Assembly: GCA_964516805.1 (NCBI GenBank)
Contig: CAZEXI010000005.1
Span: 1 to 64,000, forward strand
Length of the DNA: 64,000 nt
Direction: 5' to 3'
Origin: CAYSTL01 sp964516805
GTDB taxonomy: Archaea; Thermoplasmatota; Thermoplasmata; Halarchaeoplasmatales; Halarchaeoplasmataceae
How positions within the stretch are numbered: position 1 is the stretch's first letter; the number at the start of each line of letters is the position of its first letter. The position numbers and the translations under genes are program-made. This document shows, one piece after another, positions 18,301 to 26,234 of this stretch. The notes beneath the pieces were generated by a model. The model ran no database searches. It had not been told where the DNA came from and saw nothing but the letters and a program-made list of their open reading frames with translations.

Positions 18301-18754
18301 AAAGATCGATAAGGAAAAAGAAAAAAAGGAGATCAATATCCATCATTCCTTAAATCAAGCCTTAGATAATCTATATAAGATCGCTGAAGAAAAAAATATC
18401 AAAATAGACTATGAGAAATGTTCAAACAAGGTAAGTGCTGGGCCTCTTTTGAAAGAAGCTTTCAGTAATATAATAGAAAATTGTTTAGAACATTCTGATG
18501 GTTCACATATAAAAATCTACTCTAATGACTATGATAGATCTATCGAGCTGATAATTGAAGATGATGGTAAAGGCATATCAGACGATAAACTCAATAAAGT
18601 ATTTAAGAGAGGTTTTAAAGGAAGAAATTCAGGTGGTCTGGGTATAGGGATGTACATCGTAAAAAGTATAATTGATAACTATGATGGTAATATAAACCTA
18701 GGAAAATCTGAACTGGGTGGAGCTAGGTTTGAAATAACATTAAATAAAACATAA
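15344..18754 (+). CDS. Sensor histidine kinase 2: receiver followed by five GAF domains and kinase
   Basis: A protein of 1136 residues. A receiver (about 1-122, D53 in VSDYQM) is followed by GAF domains starting near residues 139, 293, 445, 627 and 783. GAFs 1, 2, 4 and 5 are of one kind (LHK..., then GIAGRTYK- and YGVFQAIS-type motifs), also present once in kinase 1; GAF 3 is of a different, more usual kind (GEGLTGNVVKNGE). The kinase core has H936 in LLRHDLKNK, an N-box NIIENCLEHS, DDGKGIS and GGLGIGMYIVK. No membrane segment is present. Short coiled-coil linkers separate the GAFs. It lies between mtrA and mtrH, all on the plus strand, which suggests a link to C1 metabolism. Confidence 0.92.
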   Translation: MDLILIDDNPDLIEQASIYLQREDERFNIHTTTSPINAFNKIKDQDFDVVVSDYQMPEMTGLDLLKKMRDNGYNTPFIIFTGRGREEVAIKALNLGADRYIQKGCDIKTQYSLLANNIKQVVDLEESKQRIKEKKNKIKALHKIGFQLNKTDNEEDILDLTIKAASDILEFNVCDIDFLKDGEFIPKRTTREDGIPVESYPFKGTLAKTYKTKESFITNDITNSDTADPIDKNYKSGISVPIGGYGVFQAISFQKDYFDEEDLELSEILISHVNLALNKVKFDKKRQKEKDKIEKLHKITSKMENVDEMKDVFDLAIEAVENILDFNVCSFSLADDDEFVITAKSSAEYLPIGYRFPINTGIAGKCYKTGSKIVTKDVDRDNRAQPNKDSYKSGITLPILNIGIFQIIFDEKEAFDDHDVRVVELLINHVNEALKRIRSTSSLKESEATYKTIYENTLKLSKEKDFDKVIKTIADNAKKLLKANDSIIYLLNTNKNSIEPIYSNNPDYKEEIMNYDISLGEGLTGNVVKNGEAKIINYDDEKNGILVIPGTEKKKDHEHESVISTPLFIDDKVQGAITVTKFKEKFSEEDIIKLNTFARQAEIAIKRAEELDNLKRSKRKLKENKNKIEELHYAVNRIEKSKNEQEIYHLAIKIAENILDFDIAEFMVKSKDELVVKAKSYSDPTEDDSIGIEEGIAGRTYKHGSSYIIGDIPNYFKSEPTNEDYKSGISVPVGKYGVFQAISTEKDNFDQNDLDLAEILISHVTEKLKNISNEKKIKRESEKIERLHKFAANLESCLEKERVFELITEAGENILDLDICKTYISKDDDLLIKKHSSMYTQSSSSLAKKLADKTYDEDKILTENDIENIESTENFKSIISMPIASYGVFQAISKDKKAFDQEDTKLSKLLIDHAVEALNRIQSESREEFLLTLLRHDLKNKNNITRGYISIIQDMDIDDKQKTFLEKASTSCEESMSLIKKVGMLRKIDKEKEKKEINIHHSLNQALDNLYKIAEEKNIKIDYEKCSNKVSAGPLLKEAFSNIIENCLEHSDGSHIKIYSNDYDRSIELIIEDDGKGISDDKLNKVFKRGFKGRNSGGLGIGMYIVKSIIDNYDGNINLGKSELGGARFEITLNKT

Positions 18755-18827
18755 CAATCTATTTTGAAATTGATCAATCGAAATAATAATTTACAACATC
18801 GTACATTTATAATGGGAGGAATAGAAA

Positions 18828-19742
18828 ATGTTCAGTTATACCAAAGAACAAAAAACTTACGAGCTTGGAGATATAAAAGTTGGCGGATTACCTGGACAAT
18901 TTCCTACACTGATGGTCGGTACTGTTTTTTACAAAGGTCAGTTCAAAAATCAAAAAAGATCAAAGAGTAAAGTAAGTGCCCTTATCCAAAAACAAAAAGA
19001 ATTCTCAGAAAAAACATCTATTCCCTCATTGGTGGATTTTTTTATATACGAGAAAGACGAAGTCGAATGGAAGATCGATTTTGCTATCGAAAATACGGAC
19101 GGTTACTTTTCATTGGATATACCAGAATCGGAAGTTAGGATAAAGGCATTAGAATATCTAGATGAACAGGACGCCTTATCAAGAGTTGTGTACAATAGTT
19201 TTAATCTCGGTGTAACCGATAAAGAACTCGAAGTGCTTAAAGAAAAAACACCCTCTGCAGCAATAATACTGGCTTATAACCCTCAAAACAACAACACCCA
19301 GGGTCGTTTAGATATACTTACCGATGGTGGTAAATTATTAGAAAAGGGACTGCTGGATATGGCTAAAGAAGTTGGGATAGAAAAAACGCTATTGGACACT
19401 GCAGCGACACCTTTCGGCGAGGGTGCATGTGAAACTATAAGAGCTATACCAGTTTTTAAAAGTGAATTAGGTCTTCCTGTTGGATGTGCACTACACAACA
19501 CCGTTGAATCATGGCAGTGGTTGGAAGAATATAGTGATAGAAAAAAGATTTTAGATTCGATAGACACCGGGATTGATGGTTTACCTGTTCTTCTGGGAGC
19601 TGACTTCATTTATTATGGTCCAATTGAAAATTCTCGATATTCGTTCCCATACATAGCAATGGTCAATAAACTGATAGCTGAAGGAGCTGAAGATTATTTT
19701 GGACAGGATATAGATGAAGAACATCCATATTATAAATTATAA
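18828..19742 (+). CDS. mtrH: MtrH-family methyl-pterin:corrinoid methyltransferase
   Basis: A 304-residue protein matching MtrH along its length: YELGDIKVGGLPGQFPTLMVGTVFY at the start, LDTAATPFGEGACETIRAIPVFKSELGLPVGCALHN in the middle and LLGADFIYYGPIENS near the end. MtrH is the catalytic subunit that passes the methyl group from methyl-tetrahydromethanopterin (or folate) to the corrinoid of MtrA. A good SD (GGAGG, 8 nt before ATG) suggests translation from a longer message, perhaps shared with kinase 2, which ends 73 bp upstream. Together with mtrA it forms a minimal two-subunit methyltransferase. It converges on the AbrB gene. Confidence 0.93.
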   Translation: MFSYTKEQKTYELGDIKVGGLPGQFPTLMVGTVFYKGQFKNQKRSKSKVSALIQKQKEFSEKTSIPSLVDFFIYEKDEVEWKIDFAIENTDGYFSLDIPESEVRIKALEYLDEQDALSRVVYNSFNLGVTDKELEVLKEKTPSAAIILAYNPQNNNTQGRLDILTDGGKLLEKGLLDMAKEVGIEKTLLDTAATPFGEGACETIRAIPVFKSELGLPVGCALHNTVESWQWLEEYSDRKKILDSIDTGIDGLPVLLGADFIYYGPIENSRYSFPYIAMVNKLIAEGAEDYFGQDIDEEHPYYKL

Positions 19743-19750
19743 TAGTCGTT

Positions 19751-19939
19751 TCATTCACCACTCAGTCTTTTAGCTAGTTCGTGTAGGTCTGGTCCTTCCT
19801 CTTCGATTTTTCTAATGACCAGCTTTCCATCTTCTAACTCAAGAGTTAATTTTTGTCCAGGTCTTATTCCAATCTTTTTCTGAAATTTAGATGGGATGGA
19901 AACCTTACCTTGTTCGTCTAGTCTTACTTTTTCTTTCAT
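19751..19939 (-). CDS. AbrB/SpoVT-type small DNA-binding protein (orphan)
   Basis: About 62 residues from the ATG at 19939 (TTG at 19951 is an alternative). The swapped-hairpin AbrB domain is clear: KVRLDEQGKVSIPSKFQKKIGIRPGQKLTLELEDGKLVIRKIE. A short tail (GPDLHELAKRLSGE) follows. Such proteins are antitoxins or transition-state-like regulators, but no toxin gene is adjacent, so it is an orphan that could act as a local regulator. It lies between mtrH and kinase 3. Confidence 0.82.
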   Translation of the reverse strand: MKEKVRLDEQGKVSIPSKFQKKIGIRPGQKLTLELEDGKLVIRKIEEEGPDLHELAKRLSGE

Positions 19940-19986
19940 TATATAAATCAAGATAATAATATTATTTAAATTTGAGGAAAAGTGTT

Positions 19987-20022
19987 TGTGACATCCTCCT
20001 CTCCCTGAAGGAAGAGGTCTTA
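19987..20022. mobile_element. Solitary hairpin resembling an IS200/IS605-type element end
   Basis: GTGACATCCT is followed by an imperfect hairpin. Arms CCTCT (19998-20002) and AGAGG (20013-20017), plus an inner CC/GG pair around a TGAA loop, are broken by one C/A mismatch. From memory, GTGACATCCTCC plus a GC-rich hairpin is common at the right end of IS200/IS605-family elements. No tnpA or tnpB lies nearby, so this would be a relic or a palindrome-associated element. It could alternatively serve as a terminator for kinase 3, which ends 26 bp away on the minus strand. Confidence 0.33.
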
Positions 20023-20047
20023 AATAGTTAGGTTAGATAATAATACG

Positions 20048-22684
20048 TCATACTTTCATCAGGTGGATATCGAATCTCGCTCCCCCTAGGCTTGATTCTT
20101 TTACATCTATCTGCCCACCATAATTTTCTACAATCTCTTTAGATAGATACATACCGAGACCTGTTCCAGCATTTTCGCCTGCACTGAAACTTTTTTTGAA
20201 GATTTTATTTTTATATCTATCATCTACACCTTTACCGTTATCTTCTATCTTTACTATGATCTCCTCCGTTTCATCTTTCACATCTATTTCTATTTTATCA
20301 GCATCTGAGTGAATTATGGAGTTCTCTATAATATTGCCAAAGAGGTCCTCTAAAAGTACACCTCCCATAACGTCTAAACCACTTTTTTCAAATTTGATAT
20401 CTATTCCCCTATCTATGCTGGTAGGCATAAACTCGCTTAAAACAGTATCAAGTATTGAATCCAAATTCATTGGCTTTATTCCTTCGTCACCGATCTTACT
20501 TAAGGTACGTACCTTTTCTATGAGATTCATCTCTTTTTTAGTAGCATCTATAGCTTTCTTGATTATTTCCATATCACCAGGGTCATTTTCAAGAAGTTGA
20601 AGGTATCCATGAACGATATTAACTTTATTTTTCAGATCGTGTCTGAGTAAAGTGTGCAGGAACTTTTGTTTATCCTCCAGTTCCTTTCTTTCCGTAATAT
20701 CCATTATCAAACCTTCAACTTCATCGATTTCAGCTTCGTTGGAATAGTCAGTTCTCCCCTGTTCCCATACCCATTTCTCATCACCACTCTTATCTATTAT
20801 CTTATATATTATTTTAAAAGGCTTCTTTTCTTGAATCGCTCTGTTTACGCTATTCCATACATACTCTCTATATTCTGGATGTATTAATTCACCATAAGAG
20901 ATCACTTCATTATCAATCAATTCCTCGGACTTATATCCTGTTAGTTTAAAGCTACCCTCACTGACAAGCTCCATAGTCCAATTTCTATCATTTCTACACT
21001 TGTAAGCCATACCGGGAATATTTTTCAAAAGAACTTCCAGTCTTTCATTTAGATCCCGTAATTCATCCTCCTGTTTTTTTCTCTCTGATATGTCCTTAAC
21101 ACTAGCAAAATAAGTACTGTAATTACCTGATGTATCAGTTATTGCTTTTGGGCTTATAATTGCGGGAAATTCAGTACTGTCCTTTCTTTTGAGATAAATT
21201 TCATGATCCTGAAACTTACCATCAGTTATCTGACTCAAGATATCTTGTATTTTCTCCGTTTTATTTTCAGGCCAGTACGGCATAGGGATTTTTTTATTTG
21301 TCAATTCAGATCTAGAAAAACCAGTCATCCTGCAGAATGCATCGTTGATATAAGTTTGAACTCCTTCAGAATCGAATACGATGAATCCATCAAGCATGGA
21401 ATCGATTATCTTTTCTGACCTTTTTTTACCCTCCTCTATTTTCTCTTTCATTTCTATACTGTAAAGAGCAAATGATATATCTCCTGCTACTTCCTCCAGT
21501 AAATTTATTTCATCTTCATCAACTGAAATATTTTTAGGTAATGCTACAATCAAAACACCATACAAATTTTTCTCATATTCTAAACGTACAGCTAGGTTTT
21601 TATCTCTTTCACATCCTTGATAAGATATGCAATCATCACATATTTCTTTTTCAAATATTCTGACACCACTTTCATCAATTCCTTTATGTACACACCTAGG
21701 AAGACTTTCTTTCTCAATCTCTTTTAAAAAATCAATACTTTTTTTATCTAAAGTAGAATAAGATAATATATCTAGTTCATCATTTTCATCAAATATAACT
21801 ATCCAGCTGAATTTATACCCTCTGTTCTCTACTAAAATATCACAGATCTTGTCTATTAAACGTTCTTTATCTGTCTCTCTTATTATTGTCTGATTTACAT
21901 TTCTAATGCTGTCTAAAACAAGGTTGAGATGTAATATCCTATCCTCTGCTTCCTTTCTTTCAGTTATATCTTGAGCTATCGCTGATGCACCTATGACTGA
22001 TCCTTCCTTGTTCTCTATAGGTGAAACCGTCAAAGAAATATGTATTTCTGTACCCTCTTTTGTCTTTCTTACAGTTTCGTAGGGCTTTACCTTCTTTCCT
22101 TTTCTAACTGTATCTAGGATATCATCTATCTCTTTCTCTGATTCCTCTGGAGTGATTATCGAGATATGCTTCCCGATAACTTCATCCTCAGTATACCCAT
22201 ATATCTGTTCAGCACCTTTATTCCATGATTTGATGTACCCATCTAAGTCCTTGCTTATGATCGCATTCTGAGAAGATTCTACTATCGAGGCTAGATTAAA
22301 TCTTGCCTTTTCTCCACGATATAATCTTACTTCCTGATCTATGACATCTGCTAGCAATTCGAACTGAACCCGAGGATTTCCACCTTTCTGAATATAATTA
22401 TTTGCACCCAGGTTCAAAGCCTTAATTGCGACTTCTTCTCTTCCCCTACCTGTGAACATTATAAAAGGTATATTTATCCCCCGATCTCTAATTTCTCTAA
22501 GAAAATCTAAACCATCCATACCTGACATTTGATAATCAGATATTATAGAATCATAATCATTTTTATTTATCTCCATCAAACCATGTTCTGCAGAAGAAAC
22601 TGTATTTATATTCATTTTCACATTTAAATCTTCAAGAAAAATCTTAGCTTGTTCTAAGATCCCAGGTTCATCATCAACGAACAA
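20048..22684 (-). CDS. Sensor histidine kinase 3: receiver-PAS-GAF-PAS-PAS-kinase
   Basis: About 878 residues. The receiver (about 1-118) has D50 in ISDYQM. It is followed by PAS (about 125-245), a GAF-like domain (about 250-410) with a cysteine cluster, two more PAS domains (about 418-540 and 545-665), and the kinase core with H682 in LLRHDLKNK, DNGKGVD and GTGLGMYLSK. No membrane helix is present. The start is doubtful. The TTG used here (22684) trims the first strand of the receiver; by comparison with kinase 4 (MDVLFVDDE) the natural start would be an ACG codon at 22691-22693, and no ATG or GTG lies before the in-frame stop at 22742-22744. It points away from kinase 4's end by 199 bp. Confidence 0.9.
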   Translation of the reverse strand: MFVDDEPGILEQAKIFLEDLNVKMNINTVSSAEHGLMEINKNDYDSIISDYQMSGMDGLDFLREIRDRGINIPFIMFTGRGREEVAIKALNLGANNYIQKGGNPRVQFELLADVIDQEVRLYRGEKARFNLASIVESSQNAIISKDLDGYIKSWNKGAEQIYGYTEDEVIGKHISIITPEESEKEIDDILDTVRKGKKVKPYETVRKTKEGTEIHISLTVSPIENKEGSVIGASAIAQDITERKEAEDRILHLNLVLDSIRNVNQTIIRETDKERLIDKICDILVENRGYKFSWIVIFDENDELDILSYSTLDKKSIDFLKEIEKESLPRCVHKGIDESGVRIFEKEICDDCISYQGCERDKNLAVRLEYEKNLYGVLIVALPKNISVDEDEINLLEEVAGDISFALYSIEMKEKIEEGKKRSEKIIDSMLDGFIVFDSEGVQTYINDAFCRMTGFSRSELTNKKIPMPYWPENKTEKIQDILSQITDGKFQDHEIYLKRKDSTEFPAIISPKAITDTSGNYSTYFASVKDISERKKQEDELRDLNERLEVLLKNIPGMAYKCRNDRNWTMELVSEGSFKLTGYKSEELIDNEVISYGELIHPEYREYVWNSVNRAIQEKKPFKIIYKIIDKSGDEKWVWEQGRTDYSNEAEIDEVEGLIMDITERKELEDKQKFLHTLLRHDLKNKVNIVHGYLQLLENDPGDMEIIKKAIDATKKEMNLIEKVRTLSKIGDEGIKPMNLDSILDTVLSEFMPTSIDRGIDIKFEKSGLDVMGGVLLEDLFGNIIENSIIHSDADKIEIDVKDETEEIIVKIEDNGKGVDDRYKNKIFKKSFSAGENAGTGLGMYLSKEIVENYGGQIDVKESSLGGARFDIHLMKV

Positions 22685-22780
22685 AACTTCCGTATTATCG
22701 CCAAGAAGAATACCTTTACAATAGTAATTAAACCTTCTCTTTTATGCTTGAGAAATATGAAACACAGCATATTTTTTTCA

Positions 22781-22867
22781 ATGTATAGTAAAAAAGTTGA
22801 AAAACTGCAGAACCGTGATCTCATCGAGATAGATATTCAAAACAAACTCATCCACAGGGAGATTTAA
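22781..22867 (+). CDS. Possible 28-residue small protein or gene remnant between kinases 3 and 4
   Basis: A short plus-strand frame starting MYSKKVEKLQNRD and ending NKLIHREI lies in the 199-bp gap between two minus-strand kinase genes. It reads like a real helical-then-strand peptide, but there is no SD and only a weak TATA-like stretch upstream. It could be the end of a decayed gene. No family is recognised. It is reported because the gap would otherwise be unexplained. Confidence 0.18.
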   Translation: MYSKKVEKLQNRDLIEIDIQNKLIHREI

Positions 22868-22883
22868 GAATTTACGAATAACA

Positions 22884-24623
22884 CTAAGCCTTTTTTAAAT
22901 ATACGTCAAATCTCGCTCCACCAAATTCCGAATCTTTTACTAATATATCGCCTTCCAAACTATTTGCTATTTTTCTGGCAATGTACATACCAAGACCAGT
23001 ACCTGCAAATCTTCCTTTTCTAGAATTTTTCTCGAAAATTATTTTCTTTAATTCATCATCTATGCCGATACCATCATCTTCAAAGATAATTATAACTTCA
23101 TCATCTTCGATTTTAGATCTTATTCTAATCTTAGAACCTTGAGAATGCTTTATGGAATTTATGATTATGTTCAAAAATAGATCTTCCAATAAACTACCAC
23201 CCATCACTTTAACATCATCCATATCCCAATCTATATCAATCCCTTCATCATTTGCTTTTGAATCGATCTCAGATACGATCGAATCAATGATGGGCTTCAC
23301 TCTGATCTCTTCTTTTTTTATTTCTGGTATCTTCATCATGGTATCAACTTTATTCACTAGGTCAACTGATTTTTCAAGGGCTTTACTGGATTTAGATATC
23401 AACTTTTTCTGTTGGTCATTCAAATCAGTATCTTTTATCAAGTCCAAATATCCTCTCATCACCTGAGCTTTATTTTTTATGTCATGGGTTAACATTGAAT
23501 GCAAAAAATCCTCTCTCTCCTCTGCCTCGACCCTTTCAGTTATATCGCACGCTGTACCAAATAACTTTTTTCGATCATCAATAGTCACGATATCCGTTTC
23601 AATTTTTATATAACGAACATTGCCATCCTTGTCTTTTACTTTTATACTAAAGGGCTCTATCTCTTTTTCAGTTCTAAATTTTTCTAACCCTTCTTCTAAT
23701 AACTCTGAATTTTCAATTGATAATATATCTGATAAATTCTTGAAATCTCTTCCAATTAACTCTTTTTTGGGTAAACCCATCGTTTTGCAGAATGTTTTAC
23801 TGATATCTTCCAATATCCCGTTTTTGTTTACGATGAAGCCAACTTCAGGCACCTTCTCGAAAAATATCTTAAACCTATCTCTACTCCTTAATTCAGTTAG
23901 CTCCTCTACGAAATTGATGACAAATGTCCTTCCTTCGTCTCTCAGTTTTGTAACTTTTATTTTAACGTCCACATCTGTCATATCACTCCTGCTGTATGTT
24001 GAATACAAATAAATATGCTCATCGGTTTCCATCCTGTTCCAATAATACCCTTCTGTCGATTCTGCATTTAATATCAGGTCTAAATCGGTCATATTCATCA
24101 GAAATAGGTCCTCTTCAGAATAGCCTAGTAGATCAAAGATGAAATTATTAGCATATAATATATTACCATATTCATCATTTATGATTATGCCTTCTGGTGC
24201 GTTCTTTAATAATAAATCTACTTTTCCTTCCAGATCTTTTCTTGCCTTTTTTCGATTTATCACTCTTTCGATTGATTTACCGAGCTCTTCATACTGGGAT
24301 TTTGGATCACCAGTCTTGGTCATATAAAAATCAGCACCCTCATTCAGAGCTTCCATTGCTATACTCTCTCCGCCTCTTCCCGTTAAAATCACAAACGGTA
24401 TGTCTTCTCCCTGATTCCTTAACTTTTCAAGAAAATCTAAACCATCCATATTCGGCATGAGATAATCAGAAACAACTGCATCATACCTTTTCATCCTGAT
24501 CTTATCGATGGCATCTCTAGCGGAGTTGGATGTTTCAACTCTCATACCATCTTTTAGATCCTCTAAAAATAGCTTAGCCTGCTCAAGGACAGGTCTCTCA
24601 TCATCTACGAATAAGACGTCCAT
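22884..24623 (-). CDS. Sensor histidine kinase 4: receiver-PAS-PAS-kinase
   Basis: A protein of 579 residues and the simplest of the four kinases. Receiver at about 1-120 with D53 in VSDYLM; PAS domains at about 128-255 and 258-368; H380 in MLTHDIKNK (note Thr in place of the Arg of the other three); N-box LNIIINSIKHS; DDGIGID; GTGLGMYIARK. It is cytoplasmic. It diverges from the metE gene by a 129-bp spacer. The shared end KDSEFGGARFDVYLKKA and similar ends in the other three kinases show that all four cores are paralogues. Confidence 0.92.
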   Translation of the reverse strand: MDVLFVDDERPVLEQAKLFLEDLKDGMRVETSNSARDAIDKIRMKRYDAVVSDYLMPNMDGLDFLEKLRNQGEDIPFVILTGRGGESIAMEALNEGADFYMTKTGDPKSQYEELGKSIERVINRKKARKDLEGKVDLLLKNAPEGIIINDEYGNILYANNFIFDLLGYSEEDLFLMNMTDLDLILNAESTEGYYWNRMETDEHIYLYSTYSRSDMTDVDVKIKVTKLRDEGRTFVINFVEELTELRSRDRFKIFFEKVPEVGFIVNKNGILEDISKTFCKTMGLPKKELIGRDFKNLSDILSIENSELLEEGLEKFRTEKEIEPFSIKVKDKDGNVRYIKIETDIVTIDDRKKLFGTACDITERVEAEEREDFLHSMLTHDIKNKAQVMRGYLDLIKDTDLNDQQKKLISKSSKALEKSVDLVNKVDTMMKIPEIKKEEIRVKPIIDSIVSEIDSKANDEGIDIDWDMDDVKVMGGSLLEDLFLNIIINSIKHSQGSKIRIRSKIEDDEVIIIFEDDGIGIDDELKKIIFEKNSRKGRFAGTGLGMYIARKIANSLEGDILVKDSEFGGARFDVYLKKA

Positions 24624-24752
24624 TTAATCAGTCACTCCCCAATTCCCCCAAATGTGAATATATAATTAGGAAATTATACCTTATAATCTTATCGGTAAAA
24701 ATAAGCGATCACCCATTATCTTTTTAAGATATCAAGTACATATATTAAGGAT

Positions 24753-25649
24753 ATGAATCTAAACAAAGAACTTCTCACAACAGTAGTAGGTAGTTTTCCT
24801 TCATCACCATCTAAAACGTCACTGTCAAAATCATACTTCACAGATACTGATCCATATTTTGAAAGTTTAAAGAATGCAGTATTAACCCAGGTCGATACTG
24901 GTCTAGAACTTATTTCAGATGGCCAAACAAGAGGAGGGATGGTTGAGATATTTGCAAGGGGGTTGAAAGGATACAGGATCAAAGATAAGATAGAGATCAT
25001 TTCAGATATCAAATTCTTAAGCCCTATAACATTAGAAGATCAAAAATCAGCAAAAAATATTATTCCAGATGATATAGGCTTGAAAGGAATAATCACCGGT
25101 CCATTTACGATGGTAAAAAGTGCTGAAAACAAACATTATAGATCTGAGAAAGATGCTGTTCTAGATACTGCTGAGGCACTGAAAAACGAAGCAGAAAAAT
25201 TAGCAGAGGTATGTGATGTTGTTCAGATAGACGAACCATTTCTTTCGACTGAATTCCCAGATTACGCTAAAGAGTGTGTTGAGACTGTTTTAGACATAGA
25301 TGCAACTACTGCCTTACATATTTGTGGTAATGTTAATCCATTCGTAGAAGAAGTAATCGAGATAGATGTAGATATACTGGACCATGAATTCGCTGATAAT
25401 CCTTCTCTTTACGAAGTATACGAAGATACCGATTTTAACCAAAGGATGTCCGTAGGTGTAGTTACTACAAATCCCAGGGTTGAAAGTATAGATGAAATCA
25501 AAGAAAGAATACAAAGAGCGTACAATACTTTTGGATCTAGATGTATGATCGATCCAGACTGCGGCTTAAAGGATATAGGTTTTGAGAGTGCTAAAAGTAA
25601 ATTAGAGAACATGGTTCAAGCACGGGATCACTTTTTAAAGAAAATATAA
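24753..25649 (+). CDS. metE: Core-type methionine synthase (MetE C-terminal-domain-only, methylcorrinoid-dependent type)
   Basis: A 298-residue protein equal to the catalytic half of cobalamin-independent methionine synthase. It has TTVVGSFP at the start, SDGQTRGGMVEIFA, QIDEPFL, and the zinc ligands H189 and C191 (ALHICGN), E212 (DHEFAD) and C270 (DPDCGL). The short archaeal version lacks the N-terminal folate half. In methanogens such enzymes accept the methyl group from methylcobalamin or a methylated corrinoid protein. With mtrA and mtrH nearby, a methyl-MtrA donor is a natural inference. Transcription probably starts close to the ATG, with a TTTTTAAG stretch about 26 nt upstream. Confidence 0.9.
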   Translation: MNLNKELLTTVVGSFPSSPSKTSLSKSYFTDTDPYFESLKNAVLTQVDTGLELISDGQTRGGMVEIFARGLKGYRIKDKIEIISDIKFLSPITLEDQKSAKNIIPDDIGLKGIITGPFTMVKSAENKHYRSEKDAVLDTAEALKNEAEKLAEVCDVVQIDEPFLSTEFPDYAKECVETVLDIDATTALHICGNVNPFVEEVIEIDVDILDHEFADNPSLYEVYEDTDFNQRMSVGVVTTNPRVESIDEIKERIQRAYNTFGSRCMIDPDCGLKDIGFESAKSKLENMVQARDHFLKKI

Positions 25650-25688
25650 AAAAATAGATTCATATACCACTGAAAAAATAGTATACTT

Positions 25689-26186
25689 ATGCTTAGGATA
25701 AGGGAATATTTCAAAAACAATGATTTGCAGAAGAGGGTGGCAAAGTTCCTTCTTGAGAGTGGGTTATCTATCGAAAAGGGTGAGATATATTGTAACGGGA
25801 CTTGGATCTCTAAAAATAGTGTTGCAGAAAATTTAGATGTAGATGAATGGGTGGTGGAAGATACTATAGACCTTATCGAAGGACATATAGATCTAAAAGA
25901 GATCTTCAGAAACCTGAGATCCACTGCTTATTTTGGTAAGATAGCTGAACAGATCGATGCTGGTGTTATCATGATTACTCCTAAAGATCCGCATGGTATC
26001 GGAATTCTAGCGGGAATAACCAGAATAATAGCTGATTATGATATAAGCATAAGGCAGTGTTTGACCGAAGATTCAGAACTGAAGGAAGACCCAAAATTGA
26101 TAGTAATAACTGAGGACACTATACCTATCGAAGCTCTGGAAAAGATCAGAGAAGTGGAAGGCATCGAAAATGTAAGTCTATACTAA
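25689..26186 (+). CDS. HTH plus ACT-domain amino-acid-sensing regulator
   Basis: A 165-residue protein. The first 90 residues form a helical, winged-helix-like region (RVAKFLLESGLSIEKGEIYCNGTWISKNSVAENLDVDEWVVEDTIDLI). The second half is an ACT domain (MITPKDPHGIGILAGITRIIADYDISIRQCLTED, then LIVITEDTIPIEALEKIREVEGIENV). Archaeal proteins of this design are thought to sense amino acids. It follows metE by 39 bp on the same strand, so feedback control of methionine synthesis is plausible but unproven. Confidence 0.82.
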   Translation: MLRIREYFKNNDLQKRVAKFLLESGLSIEKGEIYCNGTWISKNSVAENLDVDEWVVEDTIDLIEGHIDLKEIFRNLRSTAYFGKIAEQIDAGVIMITPKDPHGIGILAGITRIIADYDISIRQCLTEDSELKEDPKLIVITEDTIPIEALEKIREVEGIENVSLY

Positions 26187-26234
26187 AAGCACGATAATTT
26201 TTTATCTTTAAGACACATAGATAAGTGATTTCAG

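Noticed and set aside
14716..19742. Part of a methanogenic Mtr complex
   Set aside because: MtrA lacks its membrane helix, MtrB-G are absent from the window, and MTHFR and metE context fits methionine synthesis better.
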